A stretch of 64,000 nt of DNA from Clavibacter californiensis. Lineage in GTDB: Bacteria; Actinomycetota; Actinomycetes; Actinomycetales; Microbacteriaceae. The notes under the pieces are model-generated. The model had not been told where the DNA came from. It worked only from the letters and a program-made list of their open reading frames with translations, and ran no database searches. Where the stretch lies: positions 2,294,001 through 2,358,000 of the forward strand of contig NZ_CP040792.1 of assembly GCF_021952865.1 (NCBI RefSeq), given 5' to 3'. Below, one piece after another: positions 9,060 to 23,514 of the stretch (the stretch's first letter is position 1; each line of letters begins with the position of its first letter). The translations under genes were made by a program, and so were the position numbers.

Positions 9060-10264
9060 CCGAGGACCTCCAGTCCCGGCAGGCGCTTCCCCTCGAGGAA
9101 CTCGAGGCTCGCGCCGCCTCCGGTCGAGATGTGACCGAAGCGGTCATCATCGAATCCGAGCGCGCGGACGGCCGCGGCGCTGTCGCCGCCGCCGACCACG
9201 GAGAGCCCCTCGACGCGGGTGAGCGCATCGGCGACCGTCCTCGTGCCGGCCGCGAACGGCTCCAGCTCGAAGACGCCCATGGGCCCGTTCCAGAACACCG
9301 TTGTCGATCCGCGGATGATCGTCGCGAACGCGTCGGCGGTCTCGGGGCCGATGTCGAGCCCCAGCCCCTTCGCGCCCGCCGGAGTGCCCTCGATGGCGTC
9401 GGCGCGCGTCACCTCGTGGGCGGCGTCGGCGGAGAACCCGTCGGCGACGACCACGTCGGTGGGGAGCACGATCTTGACGCCGCGCTCCTCGGCCTCGGCC
9501 AGGTAGCCCTTGACGGTCTCGACCTGGTCCTCCTCGAGGAGGCTCGCACCCACCTCGTGGCCCTGGGCCTTGAGGAACGTGAAGAGCATCCCGCCGCCGA
9601 TGAGCAGCGAGTCGACGCGCGGCAGCAGGTGGCCGATGACGCCGAGCTTGTCGGACACCTTGGAACCGCCGAGGACGACCGTGTAGGGCCGCTCCGGGTT
9701 CTCCGTGAGGCGGTCCAGCACCTCGAGCTCGCTCGCGATGAGCGAGCCGGCGGCGCTCGGCAGGACCGAGGCGAGCTCGAAGACGCTGGCCTGCTTGCGG
9801 TGCACGACGCCGAAGCCGTCGGACACGAACGCGTCCCCCAGCTCGGCGATCGACTCCGCGAAGCCGCGGCGGACGGACTCGTCCTTGCTCGTCTCCTCCG
9901 CGTGGAAGCGCAGGTTCTCGAGCACGACGACGTCGCCGTCCGCGAGGGCGTCCACGGCGGCGCGGGCGGAGTCGCCCACGGTGTCCGTCGCGAACGCCAC
10001 CTCGGCGTCGAGCAGCTCGCCGAGGCGCGCCGCGACGGGGCGGAGGCTGTACTGCTCGTCCGGGGTGCCGTCGGGCCGGCCGAGGTGCGAGATCACGACG
10101 ACGCGCGCGCCGGCCTCGCGGAGACCCGTGAGGGTCCCCAGCGAGGCGCGGATGCGCCCGTCATCCCCGATCACGCCGTCCTTCAGGGGGACGTTGAGGT
10201 CGCAGCGCACGATGACGCGACGACCCCGGAGGTCCCCCAGGGAGTCGATGGTGCGGAGTGCCAC
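9050..10264 (-). CDS. pgk: Phosphoglycerate kinase
   Basis: Transfers phosphate from 1,3-bisphosphoglycerate to ADP in glycolysis. The 404-residue monomer shows the N-terminal [11 protein letters not shown] substrate-binding segment, SHLGRPDG, the central [13 protein letters not shown] region, and the ADP-binding C-terminal [11 protein letters not shown] and [16 protein letters not shown] start. It lies 6 bases after gap and overlaps tpiA, so the three glycolytic genes form one operon. Confidence 0.97.
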   Translation of the reverse strand: MALRTIDSLGDLRGRRVIVRCDLNVPLKDGVIGDDGRIRASLGTLTGLREAGARVVVISHLGRPDGTPDEQYSLRPVAARLGELLDAEVAFATDTVGDSARAAVDALADGDVVVLENLRFHAEETSKDESVRRGFAESIAELGDAFVSDGFGVVHRKQASVFELASVLPSAAGSLIASELEVLDRLTENPERPYTVVLGGSKVSDKLGVIGHLLPRVDSLLIGGGMLFTFLKAQGHEVGASLLEEDQVETVKGYLAEAEERGVKIVLPTDVVVADGFSADAAHEVTRADAIEGTPAGAKGLGLDIGPETADAFATIIRGSTTVFWNGPMGVFELEPFAAGTRTVADALTRVEGLSVVGGGDSAAAVRALGFDDDRFGHISTGGGASLEFLEGKRLPGLEVLGWQ

Positions 10265-10270
10265 GGCCGG

Positions 10271-12032
<1,762 letters not shown>

Positions 12033-12063
12033 AGGTGTATCTCCTCTTCATTGCCCGGGGGCT

Positions 12064-12080
12064 CCCGGCCAGAGGCCGGG
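12064..12080 (-). promoter_or_regulatory. Hairpin in the sodA 5' leader
   Basis: CCCGGCC (12064-12070) and GGCCGGG (12074-12080) form a perfect 7-bp stem with an AGA loop, between the proposed sodA -10 and the ATG. It may stabilise the mRNA; a regulatory role is only a guess. Confidence 0.35.
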
Positions 12081-12096
12081 GGTGGGTGACGGATCG

Positions 12097-12102
12097 AGTC
12101 TA
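12097..12102 (-). promoter_or_regulatory. Likely -10 box (TAGACT) for sodA
   Basis: TAGACT followed by CGATCC on the minus strand, about 65 nt before the sodA ATG. It matches the hexamer-plus-discriminator pattern (TAGRCT then SGAYCC) seen before coaE, polA, rapZ and the HGxxPAAW gene. No clear -35 is visible. Confidence 0.5.
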
Positions 12103-12202
12103 GTCCGGCGGCCCTCCGCACCACCTGGCCGGATGACGCCCGGCGTCCCGCGGATGGCCGCCCGCCGGGGCGCGCGTGCACCGCCGACGGACGCCTCGCG
12201 GA

Positions 12203-13183
12203 TCAGACGTCGTCGAGGTCGGCGGGGAGGTTCGCGTCGGTGCCGGGGAGGCCCTCGTCGACGGCCTTCTTGTCGGCCATGGCGAGGAGGCGGCGGATGC
12301 GGCCGGCCACGGCGTCCTTCGTCATGGGCGGATCGGCGTGGTGGCCCAGCTCGTCGAGGCTGGAGTCGCGGAAGCGCAGGCGGAGGTCGCCCGCGTACTT
12401 GAGGTGGTCGGGGATGTCCGGGCCGAGGATCTCCATGGCGCGCTCGACGCGCGCGCACGCGGCGACGGCGGCCTGCGCGGAGCGGCGGAGGTTCGCGTCG
12501 TCGAAGTTGACGAGGCGGTTGGCGGTGGCCCGCACCTCGCGGCGCTGGCGCATCTCCTCCCAGCTCACGACCGTGCCCTGCGCGCCCATGACGCGCAGCA
12601 TCTGCCCGATGGCGTCCCCGTCGCGGATGACCACGCGGTGGACGCCGCGGACCTCGCGCGCCTTGGCGCTGACGTCGAGGCGACCCGCGGCGCCGACGAG
12701 CGCCATCGCCGCCTCGTTGCCGGGGCAGGTGACCTCGAGGGCGGCCGAGCGGCCGGGATCCGTCAGCGTGCCCGCGGCGAGGAACGCCCCGCGCCAGACG
12801 GCGGCGATCTCCTCGCGCGAGCCCGTGGTGAGCCGGTTCGGCAGGCCGCGGATGGGGCGGCGGCGGGCGTCGAGCAGGCCGGTCTGGCGGGCGAGCGTCT
12901 CGCCGCCCTCCATCACCCGGACCAGGTAGTGGGTGGCGCGGCGCATGCCGGACGCGGGGATGACCGAGATGTCGCTGCGCACCCCGTAGAGCTCGGCCAG
13001 GTCCTTGCGGACGCGGCGGGCGAGGAGCGGGGTGTCGAGCTCGGACTCGACGGCGATGCGGTTCGAGATGAGGTGCAGCCCACCCGAGAACCGCAGGATG
13101 GTCGCCAGCTCGGCGGCCCTCACCGTGGTCTTGCTGACCTCGACGCGTGACAGTTCTTCCTTGACGTCCGAGGTCAGAGGCAA
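12203..13183 (-). CDS. whiA: DNA-binding protein WhiA
   Basis: WhiA-family regulator: a transcription factor in Streptomyces sporulation, and linked to division and DNA segregation in other Gram-positives. The 326-residue protein has the N-terminal LAGLIDADG-like fold ([21 protein letters not shown] region) and a C-terminal helix-turn-helix. It starts at a TTG (13181-13183) with GGGAG 7 nt upstream, an uncommon start codon in this window. It follows rapZ by 29 nt. The yvcK gene that often sits between rapZ and whiA is absent here. Confidence 0.94.
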   Translation of the reverse strand: MPLTSDVKEELSRVEVSKTTVRAAELATILRFSGGLHLISNRIAVESELDTPLLARRVRKDLAELYGVRSDISVIPASGMRRATHYLVRVMEGGETLARQTGLLDARRRPIRGLPNRLTTGSREEIAAVWRGAFLAAGTLTDPGRSAALEVTCPGNEAAMALVGAAGRLDVSAKAREVRGVHRVVIRDGDAIGQMLRVMGAQGTVVSWEEMRQRREVRATANRLVNFDDANLRRSAQAAVAACARVERAMEILGPDIPDHLKYAGDLRLRFRDSSLDELGHHADPPMTKDAVAGRIRRLLAMADKKAVDEGLPGTDANLPADLDDV

Positions 13184-13212
13184 ATGCTTACTCCCTTGAT
13201 GAGATGGGTGCC

Positions 13213-14088
13213 CTACTCCCGGCCGAGGTCGCGGTGCTTGGTGCTGACAGCGACGCCGGGAAGGGCGCGGAGGAGGCTGGAGAGCTCCTCGGAGACGGCG
13301 ACCGAGCGGTGCTTGCCGCCGGTACAGCCGATAGCGATCGTAGCGTGTCTCTTGTTCTCCCGCTGGTACCCCGCGAGCACCGGGGCGAGGGCCCTGGCGT
13401 ATGCGTGGACGAACTCCTCTGCGCCCTCCTGGCCCAGCACGTAGTCGCTGACGGCCTTGTCGCGACCCGTGAGCGGGCGGAGCTCGGGGGTCCAGAACGG
13501 GTTGGGCAGGAAGCGCATGTCGGCCACCATGTCGGCGTCCGCCGGGGTGCCGTACTTGAACCCGAAGCTCATCACGGTGACGCGCACGCCGGCGTCGTCG
13601 GCGCCGCTGAACTGCTCGGTGATGGTGGTGGCGAGCTGGTGGATGTTGAGCTCGGAGGTGTCGATGACGAGGTCGCTCGCCTCGCGGATCTCGATCATGC
13701 GGGCCCGCTCGGCCGCGATGCCGTCGAGCAGCGTGCCGTTGCCCTGGAGCGGGTGCGGGCGGCGCACCTGCTCGAACCGCCGGACGAGCGCCGCGTCGGT
13801 GGCCTCGAGGAAGAGGACACGTAGGCGCGGACCTGTGCCGAAGGTCTGCAGGATGTCGCGCAGCTCGGAGAAGAAGTCGCCGCCGCGGACGTCGACCACA
13901 GCCGCGATCTTGGGCAGCGATGTGCCCGCGCGGCCGGCCAGCTCGACGAGCGGCTTGAGCATCTGCGGCGGGAGGTTGTCGACCACGTACCAGCCGAGGT
14001 CCTCCAGGGCGTTGCCGACGGTGGAGCGGCCCGCGCCGGACATCCCCGTCACGATCATGACGTCCTGCTGGGGGATCTCCACGCTCAT
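13213..14088 (-). CDS. rapZ: RapZ/YvcJ family nucleotide-binding protein
   Basis: P-loop protein of the RapZ/YvcJ family. In enterobacteria RapZ is an RNase adapter controlling glucosamine-6-phosphate synthase; the actinobacterial role is not established. I chose the ATG at 14088 (291 residues) with GAGAGG about 11 nt upstream; a GTG at 14100 is possible. The Walker A motif reads GMSGAGRST (about residues 15-23), with Arg where Lys is usual, as I recall for other actinobacterial members. [16 protein letters not shown] in the C-terminal domain is the family's conserved signature. It lies upstream of whiA in the same unit. Confidence 0.92.
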   Translation of the reverse strand: MSVEIPQQDVMIVTGMSGAGRSTVGNALEDLGWYVVDNLPPQMLKPLVELAGRAGTSLPKIAAVVDVRGGDFFSELRDILQTFGTGPRLRVLFLEATDAALVRRFEQVRRPHPLQGNGTLLDGIAAERARMIEIREASDLVIDTSELNIHQLATTITEQFSGADDAGVRVTVMSFGFKYGTPADADMVADMRFLPNPFWTPELRPLTGRDKAVSDYVLGQEGAEEFVHAYARALAPVLAGYQRENKRHATIAIGCTGGKHRSVAVSEELSSLLRALPGVAVSTKHRDLGRE

Positions 14089-14125
14089 GCGGGCATGCAC
14101 CTCTCGTCGCGCTGTCGGTGGATCC

Positions 14126-14131
14126 AGTCTA
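14126..14131 (-). promoter_or_regulatory. Likely -10 box (TAGACT) for rapZ-whiA
   Basis: TAGACT followed by GGATCC on the minus strand, 37 nt before the rapZ ATG and 32 nt after the uvrC stop. It shares hexamer and discriminator with other promoters proposed here. No obvious -35. Confidence 0.5.
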
Positions 14132-14163
14132 GGCGCGACCCGCGACACGCGACCGGGCACAGG

Positions 14164-16091
14164 TCACGAGCGGAGCCGCTCGTACACGGCCTGCGCGAGG
14201 GTCGGCCCGATGGTGCGCACGGCCGCGATCTCCTCGACCTCCGCCTGCTTCAGCTTGGCCACGGACCCGAACTGCTGCAGCAGCCGCTGCACGCGCGACG
14301 GCCCGAGCCCCGGGATCTCGTTGAGCACCGACGTGATGTCGCGCTTCCGGCGGGCCCGCTGGTGCGTGATGGCGAACCGGTGGGCCTCGTCGCGGATGCG
14401 CTGGATGAGGAAGAGCGCGTCGCTGTTGCGCGGCAGGATGATCGGGTAGTCGGAGTCCGGGAGCCAGATCTCCTCGAGGCGCTTGGCGATGCCGGCGAGC
14501 TGGATCCCGGTCACGCCCGACTCCTCGAGCGCCCGCTGGGCCGCGGCCACCTGCGGTTGCCCGCCGTCGACGATGAGCAGGTTGGGGCTGTACGAGAACT
14601 TGTTCACGGGCGGTGCCTCGCCGAGCTCGGGCGGCGCGGCGTCGGCCGGGACCTCGGCCTCCTTGCCGAGGTACGCGAGCCGGCGCGTGATGACCTGGTG
14701 GATCGACTCGGTGTCGTCCGTGGAGTCGGCGATGTTGAAGCGGCGGTACTGGTCCTTGCGCGGCAGGCCGTCCTCGAAGACGACCATGGACGCGACGATG
14801 TTGGTGCCACTGAGGTGCGATACGTCGTAGCACTCCATCCGCAGCGGCGCGTCGGGCATGCCGAGCGCCTCCTGGATGTCGGCGAGGGCCTTCGACCGGG
14901 TGGTGAAGTCGGAGCTGCGGCGCGTCTTGTAGAGCATGAGCGCGTTCTGCGCGTTGGTCGCGGCGGTGTGCGCGAGCGCCGCCTTGTCACCACGCTGGGC
15001 GACCCGGAGGTCGACCTGCCAGGAGCTCGGGCGGCCGCGGCGCACGGTGCCGTCGTCCTCCCCCGCGGCGCGCCGCTGGCTGAGCCAGAGCTCGAGCTCG
15101 GCGGCGTCGGCGGGCAGCTCGGGGACGAGGACCTCGCGCGGAGGGTGCGCCTCGTCCTCGTAGGCGTTGTGCAGCACGGTCTCGACGAGCTCGCCGATGC
15201 CGATGTCGAGCTCCTTGTCGACGACCCAGGTGCGCGTGCCGCGGATGCGGCCGCCGCGGACCATGAACTGCTGCACGGCCGCGGCCAGCTCGTCGGCGGC
15301 GATGCCGAAGACGTCGGCGTCCACCCGATCGTCGAACACGACGGCGGTCTTGGAGAGGGCGGCCTCGAGCGCGCCGATGTCGTCGCGGTGGCGGGCGGCG
15401 GCCTCGTAGTCCATCTCCGCCGCGGCGTCCTTCATCCGCTGCGTGAGCTGCCCCACGTACTTCGAGTCGTTCCCGCCCATGAAGCTCACGAAGTCGTCCG
15501 CGATCTCGCGGTGCTCCTCGTCGGAGACGCGGCCGACGCACGGGGCGGCGCAGCGGCCGATGTCGCCGAGCAGGCAGGGCCGGTTCGTCTGCCGGGCGCG
15601 CTTGAACGTGCTCTCGGAGCAGGACCGCATCGGGAACACCTTGAGCAGGTGGTCGACCGTCTCGCGGATGGCCCAGACCTTGGTGTACGGGCCGAAGTAC
15701 TTGGCGCCGCGGATCTTCCGATTGCGCGTGACCATGACCCGGGGGTAGTCCTCGCCGAGCGTCACGGCCAGGTAGGGGTAGGACTTGTCGTCCCGGAACT
15801 TGACGTTGAACGGCGGGTCGAACTCCTTGATCCAGGTGAACTCGAGCTGGAGCGCCTCGAACTCGCTGCCGACCACGGTCCACTCGACGCCGGCAGCCGA
15901 CGTGACCATCCGGCGCGTGCGCTCGTGCAGGCTCTCCAGGGGAGCGAAGTAGTTCGCGAGCCGCGCGCGGAGGTTGTTGGCCTTGCCCACGTAGAGCACG
16001 CGGTCGGCGGCGTCGCGGAAGCGGTACACGCCCGGCGACGTGGGGATCTCCCCCGCCGCCGGGCGGTAGCCGACGGTGTCGGTGCGGGCCA

Positions 16092-16092
<1 letters not shown>
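14164..16092 (-). CDS. uvrC: Excinuclease ABC subunit UvrC
   Basis: Makes both incisions around the lesion in nucleotide excision repair together with UvrA and UvrB. The 642-residue protein shows the GIY-YIG nuclease domain ([12 protein letters not shown] and [17 protein letters not shown]), a Cys cluster ([15 protein letters not shown]), the UVR motif around residue 210 and the RNase H-like C-terminal nuclease ([11 protein letters not shown]), ending in helix-hairpin-helix motifs ([16 protein letters not shown]). The ATG overlaps the uvrA stop by one base, so UvrC is translationally coupled to UvrA. uvrB lies upstream, giving all three subunits in one block. Confidence 0.97.
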
Positions 16093-19013
<2,921 letters not shown>

Positions 19014-19019
19014 CCGTCC

Positions 19020-19025
19020 ATCGTA
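19020..19025 (-). promoter_or_regulatory. Candidate -10 (TACGAT) for leaderless uvrA
   Basis: TACGAT on the minus strand, exactly 6 nt before the uvrA GTG, placing a transcription start at or next to the start codon. It lies just after the proposed uvrB terminator. Confidence 0.5.
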
Positions 19026-19054
19026 TGCGTCGCCACCGACAGCGACCGCGGCCC

Positions 19055-19088
19055 GGGCGCGCGACCGACGGCCGTCCGCCGCGCGCCC
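19055..19088 (-). terminator. Terminator between uvrB and uvrA
   Basis: GGGCGCGCG (19055-19063) pairs perfectly with CGCGCGCCC (19080-19088). The 16-nt loop contains a 10-nt palindrome (19067-19076). It starts 7 nt after the uvrB stop, in an 82-nt gap. Confidence 0.65.
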
Positions 19089-19095
19089 CTCGTCA

Positions 19096-21162
19096 TCAGG
19101 ACAGGTGGCCGGCCTTCTCCATCTGCCGGAGCTCGCGCTTCAGGTCGCCCAGCTCGTCGCGCAGCCGTGCGGCCAGCTCGAACTTGAGCTCGCCCGCCGC
19201 CTGGAGCATCTGGTCGTTGAGGTCGGAGATGATCGTCTCCAGCTCGTTCGCTCCCGCGGCCGCCTTGCCCTCGCGTCGGAGGTTCGGGGTGGGCGAGCGC
19301 TTGCCGCCGCCGCGCCCCTCGAGCATCTTCTTCGTGTCCTCGCCCTCGCGCGCCAGGATCTCGGTGATGTCGGCGATGCGCTTGCGCAGGGGGGTGGGGT
19401 CGATGCCGTGCTCGGTGTTGTAGGCGACCTGCTTCTCGCGGCGCCGGTCGGTCTCCTCGATGGCGCGCTTCATGCTGTCCGTCAGCACGTCGGCGTACAT
19501 GTGCACCTCGCCCGACACGTTGCGCGCCGCGCGGCCGATGGTCTGGATGAGCGACGTGGACGACCGCAGGAAGCCCTCCTTGTCGGCGTCGAGGATCGCG
19601 ACGAGCGACACCTCCGGGAGGTCGAGGCCCTCGCGCAGCAGGTTGATGCCCACGAGCACGTCGTACACGCCGGCTCGCAGCTCGCTGAGCAGCTCGACGC
19701 GGCGCAGGGTGTCGACGTCCGAGTGGAGGTAGCGCACGCGCACCCCGGCCTCGGCAAAGTAGTCGGTGAGCTCCTCCGCCATCTTCTTCGTGAGCGTGGT
19801 GACGAGGATGCGCTCGTCCTTCTCCACGCGGATGCGGATCTGCTCCAGCAGGTCGTCGATCTGGCCCTTGGTGGGCTTGACGACGATGGCCGGGTCGATG
19901 AGGCCTGTCGGTCGGATGATCTGCTCCACCACGCCGTCGCCCATGCCGAGCTCGTACTTGCCGGGCGTCGCCGACATGTACACGGTCTGCGGCACGCGCT
20001 CCGTGAACTCGTTCCACTTCAGCGGCCGGTTGTCGAGCGCGCTCGGCAGGCGGAAGCCGTGCTCGACGAGCGTGCGCTTGCGCGACGAGTCGCCCTCGAA
20101 CATGGCGCCGATCTGCGGCACGGTGACGTGCGACTCGTCGATGACGACCAGGAAGTCGTCCGGGAAGTAGTCGAGCAGGCAGTGCGGGGCCTCCCCCGCG
20201 TCGCGCCCGTCGATGTGGCGGGAGTAGTTCTCGATGCCGGAGCAGAAGCCGATCTGCTGCATCATCTCGATGTCGAAGTTGGTGCGCATGCGCAGCCGCT
20301 GGGCCTCGAGCAGCTTGCCCTCGCGCTCGAGCACGGCGAGCCGCGCCTCGAGCTCCTCCTGGATGGTGCCGATGGCCCGCTGCATGACCTCGGTCTCGGC
20401 CACGTAGTGGGAGCCCGGGAACACGGACACCGAATCCATCTTGCGGACCACGTCGCCCGTGAGCGGGTGCAGCTGGTAGAGCGCCTCGATCTCGTCGCCG
20501 AACATCTCGATGCGGATGGCCAGCTCCTCGTACATCGGGATGATCTCGATGGTGTCGCCGCGCACACGGAAGTTGCCGCGCGAGAAGTCGACGTCGTTGC
20601 GCTGGTACTGCATGGACACGAACTTGCGGATGAGCGTGTCGCGGTTGATCTGCATCCCGACCTGGAGCGCGACCATGGCGTTCATGTACTGCTCCGGCTG
20701 GCCGAGGCCGTAGATGCACGACACCGTGCTGACCACCACGACGTCGCGGCGGCTGAGGAGCGAGTTGGTCGTGGAGTGGCGGAGGCGCTCGACCTCGGCG
20801 TTGACCGACGAGTCCTTCTCGATGAAGGTGTCCGTCTGCGGGACGTAGGCCTCGGGCTGGTAGTAGTCGTAGTAGGAGACGAAGTACTCGACCGCGTTGT
20901 CCGGCATGAGCTCGCGGAACTCGGTGGCGAGCTGGGCGGCGAGCGTCTTGTTGTGGGCGAGGATCAGCGTGGGCCGCTGGACCTGCTCGATGAGCCAGGC
21001 GGCCGTGGCCGACTTCCCCGTTCCGGTGGCGCCCAGGAGGACGACGTCGGGCTCGCCGGCGTTGACCCGGCCCGCCAGCTCCGCGATGGCCGTGGGCTGG
21101 TCGCCGCTCGGGGAGTAGTCACTGACGACCTTGAACGGGCGCACGGAACGGGTGGGCTGCAT
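19096..21162 (-). CDS. uvrB: Excinuclease ABC subunit UvrB
   Basis: Central helicase-like subunit that verifies damage in nucleotide excision repair. The 688-residue protein has Walker [15 protein letters not shown] (family GATGTGKT, here Ser), the beta-hairpin segment [12 protein letters not shown], helicase motifs including VIDESHVT (Walker B) and QTIGRAARN (motif VI), and a C-terminal UVR motif ([20 protein letters not shown]). The ATG lies 9 nt after the coaE stop, with no Shine-Dalgarno. A TAGGCT hexamer overlapping the coaE stop lies 6 nt before the ATG, so it may have a leaderless transcript besides read-through from coaE. Confidence 0.97.
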   Translation of the reverse strand: MQPTRSVRPFKVVSDYSPSGDQPTAIAELAGRVNAGEPDVVLLGATGTGKSATAAWLIEQVQRPTLILAHNKTLAAQLATEFRELMPDNAVEYFVSYYDYYQPEAYVPQTDTFIEKDSSVNAEVERLRHSTTNSLLSRRDVVVVSTVSCIYGLGQPEQYMNAMVALQVGMQINRDTLIRKFVSMQYQRNDVDFSRGNFRVRGDTIEIIPMYEELAIRIEMFGDEIEALYQLHPLTGDVVRKMDSVSVFPGSHYVAETEVMQRAIGTIQEELEARLAVLEREGKLLEAQRLRMRTNFDIEMMQQIGFCSGIENYSRHIDGRDAGEAPHCLLDYFPDDFLVVIDESHVTVPQIGAMFEGDSSRKRTLVEHGFRLPSALDNRPLKWNEFTERVPQTVYMSATPGKYELGMGDGVVEQIIRPTGLIDPAIVVKPTKGQIDDLLEQIRIRVEKDERILVTTLTKKMAEELTDYFAEAGVRVRYLHSDVDTLRRVELLSELRAGVYDVLVGINLLREGLDLPEVSLVAILDADKEGFLRSSTSLIQTIGRAARNVSGEVHMYADVLTDSMKRAIEETDRRREKQVAYNTEHGIDPTPLRKRIADITEILAREGEDTKKMLEGRGGGKRSPTPNLRREGKAAAGANELETIISDLNDQMLQAAGELKFELAARLRDELGDLKRELRQMEKAGHLS

Positions 21163-21168
21163 GGGATC

Positions 21169-21174
21169 AGCCTA
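21169..21174 (-). promoter_or_regulatory. Candidate -10 (TAGGCT) for leaderless uvrB
   Basis: TAGGCT ends 6 nt before the uvrB ATG. Its first three bases are the TAG stop codon of coaE (21172-21174). Confidence 0.45.
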
Positions 21175-21786
21175 CGAGCGGCCACCGACACCGTCGGACA
21201 GGTTCGCCCAGAGCCGATCCGTCTGCGCGAGCGTCGACGCGAGCGAGATGCCGGAGTCGACGACCTCGTCGGCGACGGCGAGGCGCTCCTCGTCGGTGGC
21301 CTGCGACGCGATGCGGCGCTCGGCCTCCTCGGCCGACATACCGCGCAGCTCGACGAGGCGGCGGATCCGCTCCTCGCGCGGCGCGTGGACCACGACGATC
21401 CGGTCGAACTCGTCGACGCGGCCGGACTCCACGAGGAGCGGGATGTCGTAGACGACGACCGCGTCGGCGTCCGCCTCCCCCGCCGCGGCCATGCGCGCGG
21501 CGGACAGCGCGCGCACCGCGGGGTGCGTGATGGCCTCGAGGTCGCGTCGCGCGTCCGGGTCCTGGAACACGACCGCGCCGAGCGCGGGCCGGTCGAGGGA
21601 TCCGTCGGCGGCGATCACGCCGGGCCCGAAGCGACGTGCGATCTCCGCGAGGGCGGGGGTGCCGGGCTCCACGACCTCGCGGGCGAGCCGGTCGGCGTCG
21701 ATGCGCACGGCCCCCAGCTCCGCCAGGCGGTCGGCCACCACCGTCTTGCCCGCGGCGATGCCGCCCGTCAATCCGATCACCTGCAT
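21172..21786 (-). CDS. coaE: Dephospho-CoA kinase
   Basis: Phosphorylates dephospho-CoA at the 3'-hydroxyl, the last step of CoA synthesis. The 204-residue P-loop kinase begins MQVIGLTGGIAAGKTVVADR (Walker A GGIAAGKT) and has DADRLAREVVEPGTPAL and VVYDIPLLVESG as in the family. It lies between rpsA and uvrB, the order also found in mycobacteria. The start has no Shine-Dalgarno but has TAGGCT-GGATCC directly before the ATG. The second CoA gene, coaBC, is in this window at 53317-54534. Confidence 0.96.
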   Translation of the reverse strand: MQVIGLTGGIAAGKTVVADRLAELGAVRIDADRLAREVVEPGTPALAEIARRFGPGVIAADGSLDRPALGAVVFQDPDARRDLEAITHPAVRALSAARMAAAGEADADAVVVYDIPLLVESGRVDEFDRIVVVHAPREERIRRLVELRGMSAEEAERRIASQATDEERLAVADEVVDSGISLASTLAQTDRLWANLSDGVGGRS

Positions 21787-21792
21787 GGATCC

Positions 21793-21798
21793 AGCCTA
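21793..21798 (-). promoter_or_regulatory. Candidate -10 (TAGGCT) for leaderless coaE
   Basis: TAGGCT followed by the 6-nt GGATCC and then the ATG. It sits just downstream of the rpsA terminator on the minus strand, where a new promoter is expected. No clear -35. Confidence 0.55.
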
Positions 21799-21824
21799 GG
21801 CGGGCGGCTGGCCGGGGGACGACG

Positions 21825-21856
21825 GAGGCCGCCCTCCCCGGAGGGAGAGCGGCCTC
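21825..21856 (-). terminator. Terminator after rpsA
   Basis: GAGGCCGC (21825-21832) pairs with GCGGCCTC (21849-21856). The loop can itself pair (CCTC with GAGG). It starts 17 nt after the rpsA stop on the minus strand. Confidence 0.75.
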
Positions 21857-21873
21857 GTGATCGTGCGGTGGTG

Positions 21874-23328
21874 CTACTTCGAGCTGGACAGCTTCTCGCG
21901 CAGGGCGGCGAGGCTCTCGTCGTCCGCCAGCGTGCCGGCGCCCGTCGAGTCGCTCGTGAAGCCGGGGCCGGCGGACGTGATGCCCGTGTCGGCCGCCTCG
22001 GCCTCGGCTGCCGCCGCGACCTGCTTCTTGTGGGCCTCCCAGCGGGCCTGGGCTGCGGCGTACTGCTGCTCCCAGGTCTCGCGCTGCGACTCGAAGCCTT
22101 CCTTCCACTCGTTGGTCTCCGGGTCGAAGCCCTCGGGGTACTTGTAGTTCCCCTGGTCGTCGTACTCGGTGAGCATGCCGTAGAGGGCGGGGTCGAACTC
22201 GGTGCCCTCGGGGTCGACGCCGTCGTTGGCCTGCTTGAGGCTCAGCGAGATGCGGCGACGCTCGAGGTCGATGTCGATGACCTTGACGAACACCTCGTCG
22301 CCGACGGACACGACCTGCTCCGCGAGCTCGACGTGCTTGCCGGAGAGCTCCGAGATGTGCACGAGGCCCTCGATGCCCTCGGCCACGCGGACGAACGCAC
22401 CGAACGGCACCAGCTTGGTGACCTTGCCGGGCGCGACCTGGCCGATGGCGTGCGTGCGGGCGAAGACCTGCCACGGGTCCTCCTGCGTCGCCTTGAGCGA
22501 CAGCGAGACGCGCTCGCGGTCCAGGTCGACCTCGAGGATCTCGACGGTCACCTCCTGGCCCACCTCGACGACCTCGCTGGCGTGCTCGATGTGCTTCCAG
22601 CTGAGCTCGGAGACGTGCACGAGACCGTCGACGCCGCCCAGGTCCACGAACGCACCGAAGTTGACGATCGAGGAGACCACGCCCTTGCGGACCTGGCCCT
22701 TCTGGAGGTTGTTGAGGAACGTGCTGCGGCTCTCGGACTGCGTCTGCTCGAGGAGCGCACGGCGCGACAGGACCACGTTGTTGCGGTTCTTGTCGAGCTC
22801 GAGGATCTTGGCCTCGATCTCCTGGCCGAGGTACGGCGTGAGGTCGCGGACGCGGCGCAGCTCGATGAGCGAGGCCGGGAGGAAGCCGCGGAGGCCGATG
22901 TCCACGATGAGGCCGCCCTTGACGACCTCGATGACGGTGCCGGTGACGACGCCGTCGGACTCCTTGATCTTCTCCACGTCGCCCCACGCACGCTCGTACT
23001 GCGCGCGCTTCTTGGACAGGATCAGACGGCCTTCCTTGTCCTCCTTCTGGAGGACGAGGGCCTCGACGGTGTCGCCGACCTTGACGACCTCCGTGGGGTC
23101 GACGTCGTGCTTGATCGACAGCTCACGCGAGGGGATGACGCCCTCGGTCTTGTAGCCGACGTCGATCAGGACCTCGTCCCGATCGATCTTCACGACGGTG
23201 CCCTCGATGAGGTCTCCGTCGTTGAAGAACTTCAGTGTCTTCTCGACCGCGGCGAGGAAGTCCTCAGCAGATCCGATGTCGTTGATCGCGACCTGCTTGG
23301 GCGCCTTGTCGGTCGTTGCGATTGTCAT
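21874..23328 (-). CDS. rpsA: 30S ribosomal protein S1
   Basis: Binds mRNA on the small ribosomal subunit. The 484-residue protein contains four consecutive S1 OB-fold repeats; repeat cores include GTVVKIDRDEVLIDVGYKT, GLIVDIGLRGFLPASL, GAFVDLGGVDGLVHVSELSW and GAFVRVAEGIEGLVHISELS. A low-complexity acidic and Ala-rich C-terminal tail follows. ATG start with GGAG about 10 nt upstream. A good promoter (TTGTCC-18-TAAGAT) lies about 110 nt upstream and a terminator follows the gene, so it is probably monocistronic. Confidence 0.97.
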   Translation of the reverse strand: MTIATTDKAPKQVAINDIGSAEDFLAAVEKTLKFFNDGDLIEGTVVKIDRDEVLIDVGYKTEGVIPSRELSIKHDVDPTEVVKVGDTVEALVLQKEDKEGRLILSKKRAQYERAWGDVEKIKESDGVVTGTVIEVVKGGLIVDIGLRGFLPASLIELRRVRDLTPYLGQEIEAKILELDKNRNNVVLSRRALLEQTQSESRSTFLNNLQKGQVRKGVVSSIVNFGAFVDLGGVDGLVHVSELSWKHIEHASEVVEVGQEVTVEILEVDLDRERVSLSLKATQEDPWQVFARTHAIGQVAPGKVTKLVPFGAFVRVAEGIEGLVHISELSGKHVELAEQVVSVGDEVFVKVIDIDLERRRISLSLKQANDGVDPEGTEFDPALYGMLTEYDDQGNYKYPEGFDPETNEWKEGFESQRETWEQQYAAAQARWEAHKKQVAAAAEAEAADTGITSAGPGFTSDSTGAGTLADDESLAALREKLSSSK

Positions 23329-23433
23329 GTAGTTAGTGCTCCAGGATGGGCATGAATAAGGCCGCTGGCGCGGACCCGTGCGGGTACCGGTCGAGCGGCG
23401 GACGGATGGGTCGTCGCAGAAGTGCGACAGTCG

Positions 23434-23463
23434 ATCTTAGACCCGGCCGCGGAGGCGGGACAA
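23434..23463 (-). promoter_or_regulatory. Promoter of rpsA (TTGTCC-18-TAAGAT)
   Basis: On the minus strand TTGTCC (23458-23463) and TAAGAT (23434-23439) are separated by 18 bp, about 105 nt before the rpsA ATG. This is the best primary-sigma-type promoter in the window, fitting a highly expressed ribosomal gene. Confidence 0.6.
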
Positions 23464-23474
23464 CCGCGCCGCGC

Positions 23475-23506
23475 GGGGCGTCGGCCCTGCGCGCGTCGAC
23501 CGCCCC
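23475..23506 (-). terminator. Possible terminator after the DUF885 gene
   Basis: GGGGCGTCG (23475-23483) pairs with CGA-C-CGCCCC (23497-23506) with a single bulge. It starts 8 nt after the stop of the DUF885 gene and lies just upstream of the rpsA promoter. Confidence 0.4.
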
Positions 23507-23514
23507 ACCCGCGG

